Notes under the pieces: generated by a model
What the model saw: only the letters and a program-made list of their open reading frames with translations
Database searches by the model: none
What the model was told of the DNA's origin: nothing
Source: Pelomonas sp. Root405
GTDB lineage: Bacteria > Pseudomonadota > Gammaproteobacteria > Burkholderiales > Burkholderiaceae_C
Assembly (NCBI RefSeq): GCF_001425165.1
Contig: NZ_LMDU01000001.1
Coordinates: 1,271,311 to 1,335,310 of the forward strand
Direction: 5' to 3'
Length of the DNA: 64,000 nucleotides
Made by a program: the position numbers and the translations under genes
In this document: positions 53,643-60,611 of the stretch, piece after piece
Position numbering within the stretch: the stretch's first letter is position 1
How the letters are laid out: each line of letters opens with the position of its first letter

Positions 53643-54937
53643 TGAAGACCCAAGAATTCCATTTCAAGCCCTACAACGTCGGGCGCTGGATCGTCTGGGG
53701 CTTCTTCGCCCTGATCCTTCTCGTCGCGCCGCGCATCTGGACCAGCGGGCTGGCCCAGACCATGCTCACGCAGATGGGCATCGGCATCATTGCCTGCCTG
53801 GCCTACAACATCCTGCTGGGCCAGGGCGGCATGCTGAGCTTCGGCCACGCCGTCTACAGCGGCATGGGCGCCTTCCTGGCGATCCACGCGCTCAACAAGG
53901 TCGGAGCCGGCACGCTTGGCATTCCGGTCAGCCTGATCCCGCTGGTGGGCGGCCTGGCAGGGCTGGTCTGCGCGGTGCTGCTGGGCTATATCTCGACAAA
54001 GAAGGCCGGCACGCCGTTCGCGATGATCACGCTGGGCATTGGTGAGCTGGTGTTCGCGCTGGCGCTGATGCTGCCCGAGTTCTCGGGTGGCGAGGGCGGC
54101 GTGTCCAGCAACCGCGTCATCGGCAAGCCGGTCATGGGCATCAGTTTCGGGCCGCAGATCCAGGTCTATTACCTGGTTGCCGTCTACTGCTTCATCTGCA
54201 CGGCGGCGATGTTCGCGCTGACGCGCACGCCGCTGGGCCGCATGCTGAACGCGGTGCGCGACAACCCCGAGCGCGTGGAGTTCGTCGGCTACAACACGCA
54301 TTGGGTGCGCTTCATGGCCTTCACGATCTCCGGCTTCTTCGCCGGCATCGCGGGCGGCCTCGGCGCCATCAACACCGAGATCGTCAACGGCGCCGATGTG
54401 CTGCACGCGGCGCGCTCGGGGGCCTATCTGCTGTTCACCTTCCTGGGCGGCGCGATGTTCTTCTTCGGTCCCATCCTCGGTGCCGTGCTGATGGTGTTCT
54501 GCGGCGTGATGCTGGCAGAGCTGACGAGCGCCTGGCTGCTCTACCTCGGCTTGCTGTTCCTGTTCATGGTCATGTATGCGCCAGGCGGCTTCGCGAGCCT
54601 GATCCTGATGAACCTGCGCGTCGCGGCCTTCGGCAAGCTGAAGAAGCTCTGGACCTCCTACCTCGCGCTGGCGGGCACTGCCTTCGCGGCGCTGGTGGGC
54701 GCGGCCGCCATGATCGAGATGCTCTACCACCGTCAACTCAACGAGGCCCTGGGCCCGCAGATGAAGTTCATGGGTGCCCAGCTCGACAGCGCCGGCCTGG
54801 ACGCCTGGTTCGGTGCCGCCTTCCTGATCATCATTGGCGTGGCCCTCTTCGAGCTCGTGCGCCGCCACTACGTGCACGAGTGGGGGGAGATCCAGGAAGA
54901 CATCGAGAAGGAAATCAAGCGGAGGGAGGCGCTGTGA
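53642..54937 (+). CDS. livM: Branched-chain-amino-acid-type ABC transporter permease LivM
   Basis: The 431-residue permease has about nine to ten membrane segments with GIIACLAYNILLGQGGMLSFGHAVY, FAMITLGIGELVFALALM and GRMLNAVRDNPERVEFVGYN, the last being the cytoplasmic coupling loop. After the core permease an extra helical stretch (about 335-400) and a charged end (EIQEDIEKEIKRREAL) extend it. The ATG at 53642 overlaps the livH stop (TGATG). Its stop overlaps the livG GTG start. Confidence 0.9.
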   Translation: MKTQEFHFKPYNVGRWIVWGFFALILLVAPRIWTSGLAQTMLTQMGIGIIACLAYNILLGQGGMLSFGHAVYSGMGAFLAIHALNKVGAGTLGIPVSLIPLVGGLAGLVCAVLLGYISTKKAGTPFAMITLGIGELVFALALMLPEFSGGEGGVSSNRVIGKPVMGISFGPQIQVYYLVAVYCFICTAAMFALTRTPLGRMLNAVRDNPERVEFVGYNTHWVRFMAFTISGFFAGIAGGLGAINTEIVNGADVLHAARSGAYLLFTFLGGAMFFFGPILGAVLMVFCGVMLAELTSAWLLYLGLLFLFMVMYAPGGFASLILMNLRVAAFGKLKKLWTSYLALAGTAFAALVGAAAMIEMLYHRQLNEALGPQMKFMGAQLDSAGLDAWFGAAFLIIIGVALFELVRRHYVHEWGEIQEDIEKEIKRREAL

Positions 54938-55719
54938 CGGCGACGACTTCCGGCTTCGCCGTCGAGTTGCGCGACGTGCGCAAGAGCTTCGGCAAGAGCG
55001 AGATCATCCGCGGCGCCAACCTGGCCGTGCAGGCCGGCGAGCGTGTGGCCATCATCGGTCCCAACGGCGCGGGCAAGAGCACTTTGTTCAACCTGATCAG
55101 CGGCCGCTTCGGGCCGACATCGGGTGAGATCCATCTGCATGGCCAGCGCATCGACGGCAAGAAGCCCTTCGAGATCAACCGCCTGGGCCTGTCGCGCAGC
55201 TTCCAGGTCTCCAACCTGTTCACGCGGCTCTCGGTGTTCGAAAACATCCGCTGTGCCGTGCTGTGGAGCCTGGGCCACCGCTACGCGTTCTGGAAGTTCC
55301 TGGCCGACCTCGACGACGCCAACGACCGCACCGACCAGATCCTCGAGATGATCAAACTCGACAAGCGCCGCGACGTGCTGGCGATGAACCTCACCTACGC
55401 CGAGGCGCGGGCGCTGGAGATCGGCATCACCATCGCTGGCGGCGCCAGCGTCGTGCTGCTGGACGAACCCACGGCCGGCATGAGCAAGAGCGAGACCAAG
55501 CGCTTCATCCAGCTCATCCGCGACGTGACCGTCGGCAAGACGCTGCTGACCGTGGAGCACGACATGGGCGTCGTTTTCGGGCTGGCCGACAAGATCGCCG
55601 TGTTGGTCTACGGTGAAGTCATTGCCTTCGACACGCCCGACGCGGTGCGTGCCAATCCGCGCGTGCAGGAGGCCTACTTGGGTTCCGTGCTGGCGGATCA
55701 ACAAGCGGCGGCAGCATGA
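54934..55719 (+). CDS. livG: Branched-chain-amino-acid-type ABC transporter ATPase LivG, GTG start
   Basis: The 261-residue ATPase has Walker A GPNGAGKST (about 38-46), the LivG-type LSRSFQVSNLFTRLSVFENIR and Walker B VVLLDEPTAGMS. The H loop is LLTVEHDMGVVFGLADKIAVL. In place of the usual LSGG signature it reads LTYAEARALEIG, a known LivG variation. The GTG at 54934 overlaps the livM stop (GTGA) behind GGAGGGAGG. It ends in an ATGA overlap with livF. Confidence 0.9.
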   Translation: MTATTSGFAVELRDVRKSFGKSEIIRGANLAVQAGERVAIIGPNGAGKSTLFNLISGRFGPTSGEIHLHGQRIDGKKPFEINRLGLSRSFQVSNLFTRLSVFENIRCAVLWSLGHRYAFWKFLADLDDANDRTDQILEMIKLDKRRDVLAMNLTYAEARALEIGITIAGGASVVLLDEPTAGMSKSETKRFIQLIRDVTVGKTLLTVEHDMGVVFGLADKIAVLVYGEVIAFDTPDAVRANPRVQEAYLGSVLADQQAAAA

Positions 55720-56426
55720 CCCAGGGGCGCATCCTCAAGCTGGACAACGTCCATGCCTTCTACGGCAAGAGCCATGTGCTTCATGGCGTCAGCATGCAGG
55801 TCAATCCGGGCGAGATCGTCAGCCTGCTGGGTCGCAACGGCGCCGGTCGCTCCACGACAGTCAAGACCATCATGGGCCAGGTCGACGCCAAGGGCTCGGT
55901 GCGCTGGGGTGACGCGGAACTGGTCGGCCGCCAGGCCTACGAGATCGCTCACATGGGCCTGGGCTACGTGCCGGAGAACCGCGACATCTTCCCCAAGCTC
56001 ACGGTGCATCAGAACCTGATGCTGGGCGAGAAGTCAGGCGCCAAGAACCCGCGCTGGGGCTTCGAGGACATGTACAAGATGTTCCCTCGGCTGCGCGAGC
56101 GCCAGCACACCGAAGCCGGCGTGCTGTCGGGCGGTGAGCAGCAGATGCTCACGCTCTGCCGCACGCTGATGGGCGACCCCGACCTCATCATGATCGACGA
56201 GCCTACCGAGGGCCTGGCGCCCAAGATCGTCGAACTGGTCGCCGAGTACCTCAAGGAATTGAAGAACCGTGGCATCGCCGTGCTGCTGGTCGAGCAGAAG
56301 CTGGCCATTGCCATGGAGATTTCCGAGCGCTGCTACGTGATGGGCCATGGCCGCATCGTCTTCGAGGGCTCGCCCGACGACCTCCGCGCCAACGCCTATA
56401 TCCGCAAGGAGTGGCTGGAAGTCTGA
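55716..56426 (+). CDS. livF: Branched-chain-amino-acid-type ABC transporter ATPase LivF with altered Walker A
   Basis: The 236-residue ATPase has the LivF pattern YGKSHVLHGVSMQVNPGEIVSLLGRNGAG, the signature VLSGGEQQMLTLCRTLM, Walker B LIMIDEPTEGLAP and H-loop LLVEQKLAIAMEIS where Gln replaces His. The Walker A reads GRNGAGRST: the ATP-binding Lys is Arg (codon CGC). Together these changes suggest a weakened or non-hydrolysing site paired with a normal LivG. The gene closes the livJHMGF set. Confidence 0.9.
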   Translation: MTQGRILKLDNVHAFYGKSHVLHGVSMQVNPGEIVSLLGRNGAGRSTTVKTIMGQVDAKGSVRWGDAELVGRQAYEIAHMGLGYVPENRDIFPKLTVHQNLMLGEKSGAKNPRWGFEDMYKMFPRLRERQHTEAGVLSGGEQQMLTLCRTLMGDPDLIMIDEPTEGLAPKIVELVAEYLKELKNRGIAVLLVEQKLAIAMEISERCYVMGHGRIVFEGSPDDLRANAYIRKEWLEV

Positions 56427-56460
56427 TTGCGAACGGCGCATCAGGTCTGGGACGCCGCAG

Positions 56461-56517
56461 CACGAACTGCGCGCCGTGCTTGAGCTTCCTGAAGTCGCCC
56501 ACCGTGGCGATCAGCGC
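56461..56517 (-). pseudogene. Possible IS110-type transposase remnant
   Basis: The minus strand encodes ALIATVGDFRKLKHGAQF, which resembles the conserved stretch of IS110-family transposases (typically A-L-V-A-T-V-G-D, then K-x-G-x-Q-F-x-A-W-L-G). The similarity stops after about 19 codons and the flanks in other frames give nothing readable. If real it is a small, badly decayed fragment between livF and the LacI-type gene. The 216-base gap otherwise holds nothing I can name. Confidence 0.35.
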
Positions 56518-56642
56518 CTAGACGGCCTGTGCGCACCAAGAGAAGCGGGCAACCTCGCCGGCTTCCTGCAGCCCTATGGCGTCACTTCCCGCGGCGCTGT
56601 CCGACCGTCAGGCCGGCCCATGTGATGGCAAGAAGCGCAACG

Positions 56643-57680
56643 TCAGAGCAATCGCGAACCTGCGGGTGCATTCGTAGACAACGCCTTTGCGGCCGTGGAT
56701 TGGCGCAACACCAGGCGTGGCTTGAGCATCTCTTCGCTGGCGTCGAGGGTTCCATCTATCAGCTCAATCAGTCGCTCCAGCGCCAGCTCGCCCATGGCTT
56801 CGCTCTGCATGTCCACCGTGGTCAGCGTGGGTGTGCTGAACCGGGCAAACGGAATGTCGTCAAAGCCGGCGATTGAGACTTGCTCGGGAACGCGCACGCC
56901 CGCAGCCTGCGCCTGTTTCATGAAACCCAGCGCCAGCATGTCGTTGTAGCAAACGACGGCGTCTGGCCGCGCACTGCCCATCAGCACCTCGCCGACGGAT
57001 TTCTCGCCGGCCTCCAGCGTGGGCGAATCGGCCGAGAAATAGAGGGGCTCCAGCCCGGCCTCGCGCAGCGCCTCGGTGAGGCCAGCCTTGCGCTCGGAGT
57101 CCCAGCGCGCGGCGCCATAGCCGAGATAGGCGATGCGGCGGTGACCCAGGTCAATGAGATGGCGGCCCAGCATCGCGGCGGCCGAGCGCCCGTCGGCGCT
57201 GACGCTGTGGACGCCGACCTGGCTGGCGCGGCCGAAGAAGACGACCGGCTTGTCCAGGTCGCGCAGCGTCGACAAGTCGGCGTCGGGCATGCGCGAGCTG
57301 ACGATGAGACCGTCCACGCGCCGACTCAGGTCGCGCAGCATGCCGGCCTCGGCGTTCTGGCGCTCTCCCGTGTCGACAAACAGCAGGTTGTAGCCCAGCT
57401 GCTGGGCCTTGCGGTTGGCGCCCTTGACGATGCCGGTGAAGTGCGGGTTGCGGATGTCGAGGATGACGACGGCCACGGTGTGGGTGCGGCCCGTGATCAT
57501 GCTGCGCGCGACCGGGTCAACGCTGAAGCCCAGGGTGGCGATGGCTTCGCGCAGTCGGGTCTCGGTAGCCTCGGTGAAGCGCTGCAGGCCGTTGACGTAG
57601 CGCGACACGGTGGCCGTGGAGACGCCTGCCGTGCGGGCCACGTCGCGCATCGTCGGTGGGCGGGGATTGGTGGGGGCCAT
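56643..57680 (-). CDS. LacI-family transcriptional regulator of the polysaccharide locus
   Basis: The 345-residue protein has a LacI-type helix-turn-helix at its N-terminus (TMRDVARTAGVSTATVSRYVNG, about 11-32) and a periplasmic-binding-like effector domain (VAVVILDIRNPHFTGIVKGAN, DGLIVSSRMPDADL, GFDDIPFARFSTPTLTTVDM). The effector is unknown but probably a sugar acid or oligosaccharide from the substrate of the divergent genes. The ATG at 57680 starts just before the helix-turn-helix; the longer open frame upstream is not needed. Operator-like palindromes lie in the shared gap. Confidence 0.9.
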   Translation of the reverse strand: MAPTNPRPPTMRDVARTAGVSTATVSRYVNGLQRFTEATETRLREAIATLGFSVDPVARSMITGRTHTVAVVILDIRNPHFTGIVKGANRKAQQLGYNLLFVDTGERQNAEAGMLRDLSRRVDGLIVSSRMPDADLSTLRDLDKPVVFFGRASQVGVHSVSADGRSAAAMLGRHLIDLGHRRIAYLGYGAARWDSERKAGLTEALREAGLEPLYFSADSPTLEAGEKSVGEVLMGSARPDAVVCYNDMLALGFMKQAQAAGVRVPEQVSIAGFDDIPFARFSTPTLTTVDMQSEAMGELALERLIELIDGTLDASEEMLKPRLVLRQSTAAKALSTNAPAGSRLL

Positions 57681-57780
57681 GGTTGTCAATCTACGTTGCG
57701 TCGGGCGGCGCAGGCGCCTCGCGCTGGGGCGGCAAACGGGTCTCGAGCAGCGTTGGAGTACTGCTTCCCTTCGTCGGGAA

Positions 57781-57794
57781 GGCAAACGATTGCC
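57781..57794. promoter_or_regulatory. LacI-type operator candidate 1
   Basis: GGCAAACGATTGCC has perfectly complementary outer arms (GGCAA/TTGCC) around the central CG and contains the core AAACGATT that fits the LacI-family pattern AANCGNTT. It is 100 bases upstream of the regulator gene start. Confidence 0.45.
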
Positions 57795-57823
57795 TGAATT
57801 GTCGTGGCCATTGCTTGGTGATT

Positions 57824-57837
57824 TATAAGCGTTTACC
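57824..57837. promoter_or_regulatory. LacI-type operator candidate 2
   Basis: TATAAGCGTTTACC contains the core AAGCGTTT, fitting AANCGNTT, but its outer arms are only partly symmetric. It touches the palindrome TTACCC, TT, GGGTAA (57833-57846) on its right. Confidence 0.35.
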
Positions 57838-57911
57838 CTTGGGTAATGGACGGGTATCTAGCTGAGTAGTGACTTTCCCTTGATCCTGCATCGACCTATT
57901 TGCGCAACGCT

Positions 57912-57927
57912 AGTTAATCGTTTAACT
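57912..57927. promoter_or_regulatory. LacI-type operator candidate 3, nearest kduD
   Basis: AGTTAATCGTTTAACT is symmetric around CG except for one pair of positions and contains AATCGTTT (AANCGNTT). It lies 56 bases before the kduD ATG, a good position for repressing that promoter. It is the best of the three candidates. Confidence 0.55.
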
Positions 57928-57982
57928 TTTGTTCTATCGATCAACCCAGGCGACCGACGGCGCCTCGAAAGAAGAGTTACGG

Positions 57983-58744
57983 ATGAAGTTCGATCTGTTC
58001 GAGTTGGCGGGCCAGGTGGCCGTCGTCACCGGCTGCAATACCGGCCTTGGCCAAGCCATGGCCGTCGCGCTGGCCGAGGCAGGCGCCGACATCGTCGGCA
58101 TCAACAAGAGCGCGCCAGTCGACACCTGCAGGGCGGTGGAGGCGCTGGGCCGACGCTTTCTGGACCTGCGCGCCGACCTCGCCGACATCGCCGTCATCCC
58201 GCGCCTGATCGCGGAGGCGCAGACGCTGACCGGGCACGTCGACATCCTGGTCAACAACGCCGGCATCATCCGCCGCGAGGACGCGCTCCACTTCCGGGTG
58301 AGCGACTGGGACGAGGTCATGGCTGTCAATCTCAAGGCGGCCTTCTTCCTCGCCCAGGCCCTGGCGCGGCTGTGCATCGAACAGGGGCGCGGCGGCAAGA
58401 TCATCAACGTCGCGTCGATGCTGTCCTTCCAGGGCGGCATCCGCGTGCCGTCGTACACAGCGTCCAAAAGTGGGGTGATGGGGCTGACCAAGGCCCTCGC
58501 CAACGAGTGGGCCGCGCATGGCATCAACGTCAACGCCATCGCGCCCGGCTACATGGCCACCAACAACACGGCGGCGCTGCAAGCCGACGAGGCGCGCAAC
58601 GCGGCCATCACCGCGCGCATTCCTGCCGGCCGCTGGGGCAAGCCGGCCGACATGGCGGGGCCGGTGGTGTTCCTGGCTTCGCAGTCGTCCAACTACGTCA
58701 ACGGCTACACGCTGGCCGTGGACGGCGGCTGGCTGGCGCGTTGA
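57983..58744 (+). CDS. kduD: 2-deoxy-D-gluconate 3-dehydrogenase / 2-dehydro-3-deoxy-gluconate 5-dehydrogenase
   Basis: KduD is a short-chain dehydrogenase acting on ketodeoxy sugar acids released from uronic-acid polymers. The 253-residue protein has the cofactor loop VVTGCNTGLGQAMA, NNAGIIRREDAL, the catalytic Ser in INVASMLSFQGG and Tyr 157 with Lys 161 in PSYTASKSGV. The family-typical opening FDLFELAGQVAVVTG is present. It is the first gene of a plus-strand run with an unrecognised enzyme-like protein, a TonB receptor and an alginate-lyase-type enzyme, divergent from a LacI-type regulator. This fits breakdown of a uronate-containing polysaccharide. Confidence 0.88.
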   Translation: MKFDLFELAGQVAVVTGCNTGLGQAMAVALAEAGADIVGINKSAPVDTCRAVEALGRRFLDLRADLADIAVIPRLIAEAQTLTGHVDILVNNAGIIRREDALHFRVSDWDEVMAVNLKAAFFLAQALARLCIEQGRGGKIINVASMLSFQGGIRVPSYTASKSGVMGLTKALANEWAAHGINVNAIAPGYMATNNTAALQADEARNAAITARIPAGRWGKPADMAGPVVFLASQSSNYVNGYTLAVDGGWLAR

Positions 58745-58752
58745 GGATGAGC

Positions 58753-60558
58753 ATGCAACGACACACACCGTACGTGCCGCCGCTTGCTGGCATCGCGATG
58801 GACACGCTGGTGCATGAGCGCCTGTACCCGCAGCTGCGCTACTTCTTCGAGAAGCTGCGCCGCGAGCGCGGCAACATCGTGCTCGACGGCGTCCCCGCGT
58901 TGCGCAGCAACGACCTCTTCCTGCCCGGCAAGATCGCCCTCGGCATGGGCCATGTCCTGCTGGCCACGCCAGCGGGCTCGGCCGAGCTGCCGCAGGCGCT
59001 GCAGACCTACCGCGACATCGCCGAGATGACGCTCGACATGGAGAACCAGAGCTGGGGCATCTACTACTACCTCCTCGCGCTGACCAAGCTGCAACAGGCC
59101 GGCCTGCTGGAGCAGGCCCTGGCAGCTGAGGCGCTGGCCGCGCTGCGCCTCAAGCTCGACTGGCGCACCTTCGTGCGCGAGGCCGACCTGACCTTGATCG
59201 ACCTGCCCACCAACTACTACGGCGTCGCCTTCGCCGTGGCGCGGCTTCGCATGATGCTGGGCTGGGAGGACGAGCGCCAGGCGAGCCGACTGTTGGACAA
59301 GACGCTGGCCCACTACGACCGCTATTCCGGCGAGTTCGGCTTCTCCGACGAGACCGAAGGTGAGGGTCGTTTCGACCGCTACAGCATCCTGCTCATCGCC
59401 GAGATCTGCCAGCGCTTCGTGCTGACCGGTCTGGCCGTGCCCGAGCGGCTCAGGCAGCTGCTGCGCCGCGCGGTCGACGTGGTGCTGAATCTGGCCAATG
59501 TGTCGGGTCATGGCTTCGGCTTCGGCCGCAGTATCGGGCCCTATGGCGATAGCGCCGCCGTCGAGATCCTCTCGGTCGCAGCCTTCCTCGATGTGCTGAA
59601 TCCCGAGGAGAAGGGCTATGCCTACACCTACGCCTGCCGCTGCGTCGCCAAATACCTGGACGTCTGGTTCGACCCCGCCATGCACTCGGTGGACATGTGG
59701 GGCAAGGGGCGGCGCACCGACCTCTACCGCGCCAAGCACCGCATCCTGGGCGAGAACTTCACGCTCATCCACCAGTTCATCTCCAGCAACCAGCTCTGGA
59801 ACGACGCCGGCTTTCGTGGCCGCGCACCGCTTGCCGACCTGCAAAGCTGGCTGGCGCGCACGCGGCCGGCGTTCTCGCTGACCTGGTTCGCCCGCGGCCG
59901 CCTCGACCGCGCACTGGCCATCGTTCGCGACGGCGCCGACGTGTTCGCGCTGCCGCTCATCAACGGCGGCAAGAGCCAGCACGGCAACAGCCCCTACTAC
60001 CCGCTGCCATTCGCCGAGGACATCGTGGCCGGCATCGCCGACAGCGGCCCTGCGCATGCCCAGCTGCTGCCGAAGTTCTGCCTGTCCGATGGCTCGGAGC
60101 TGCTGGCCACATCCTTCATGCAGCGCATTGCCCACGGCAGCGAAGGCCGCCGCCACTGGGTCAGCTACGAGCAGGCCGCGCTGAACCGGCTCGGTGGCCA
60201 TGCGCCGTCGGAGGACGCCCGCATCAGCGTGCGCACGCGCTACGAGTTCGAGCCCGGCCGCATCACGCGCATCGATGTGTACACGCCGGCCCAGCCGCTG
60301 GACGTGCGCGAGCTGAGCCTGACCTTTTCGTCGTTCTCCCAGCAGCCCCGCACCGAGGCCGGCTCGACCCATTTTTCGCAAGGCCGCGTGCAGTGCTTCG
60401 AGGCCCGTGGCTTCGACCACTGCAGCGCCACGCCCACGCGTGGCGACGACGGCTTCAAGTCGCCCAGTGGGCCGATGACGACCGTGGTGCGCTGCAGCCG
60501 TGCGGCCTTCACCTTCAGCGAGCCCATCACGCTCACCTGGGTCATCACCTACGGCTAG
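58753..60558 (+). CDS. Unrecognised protein of a polysaccharide-utilisation locus, possible lyase or hydrolase
   Basis: I do not recognise a family for this 601-residue protein. It has no signal peptide or membrane segment, so it is probably cytoplasmic. The first two thirds (about 1-420) are helical with paired Trp/Tyr-rich stretches (QSWGIYYYLLAL, LPTNYYGVAFAVARLRM, SGEFGFSDETEGEGRFDRYS, GFGFGRSIGPYGDSAAVEIL), as in (alpha/alpha) toroid lyases and hydrolases. The last third (about 500-601) looks beta-rich (RYEFEPGRITRIDVYTP). Conserved-looking Asn-Tyr-Tyr, Arg and His residues could be catalytic. GAGG at 58743-58746 fits the ATG at 58753 better than the one at 58747. It follows kduD by eight bases. 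Confidence 0.6.
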   Translation: MQRHTPYVPPLAGIAMDTLVHERLYPQLRYFFEKLRRERGNIVLDGVPALRSNDLFLPGKIALGMGHVLLATPAGSAELPQALQTYRDIAEMTLDMENQSWGIYYYLLALTKLQQAGLLEQALAAEALAALRLKLDWRTFVREADLTLIDLPTNYYGVAFAVARLRMMLGWEDERQASRLLDKTLAHYDRYSGEFGFSDETEGEGRFDRYSILLIAEICQRFVLTGLAVPERLRQLLRRAVDVVLNLANVSGHGFGFGRSIGPYGDSAAVEILSVAAFLDVLNPEEKGYAYTYACRCVAKYLDVWFDPAMHSVDMWGKGRRTDLYRAKHRILGENFTLIHQFISSNQLWNDAGFRGRAPLADLQSWLARTRPAFSLTWFARGRLDRALAIVRDGADVFALPLINGGKSQHGNSPYYPLPFAEDIVAGIADSGPAHAQLLPKFCLSDGSELLATSFMQRIAHGSEGRRHWVSYEQAALNRLGGHAPSEDARISVRTRYEFEPGRITRIDVYTPAQPLDVRELSLTFSSFSQQPRTEAGSTHFSQGRVQCFEARGFDHCSATPTRGDDGFKSPSGPMTTVVRCSRAAFTFSEPITLTWVITYG

Positions 60559-60611
60559 GCCGCAGGGCCACCGCTCTTCACCCACAAACAAAATAGCCTG
60601 GAGACAAGACC

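Larger units (their letters stand above)
57681..57982. other. Divergent control region between the LacI-type gene and kduD
   Basis: This 302-base gap has no gene and is AT-richer in its right half (57820-57945) than the rest of the window. It should hold both divergent promoters; I could not pick -35 and -10 boxes with confidence. It contains three sequences with the LacI-family core AANCGNTT (57781, 57824, 57912) and a further palindrome TTACCC, TT, GGGTAA at 57833-57846. Confidence 0.7.
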
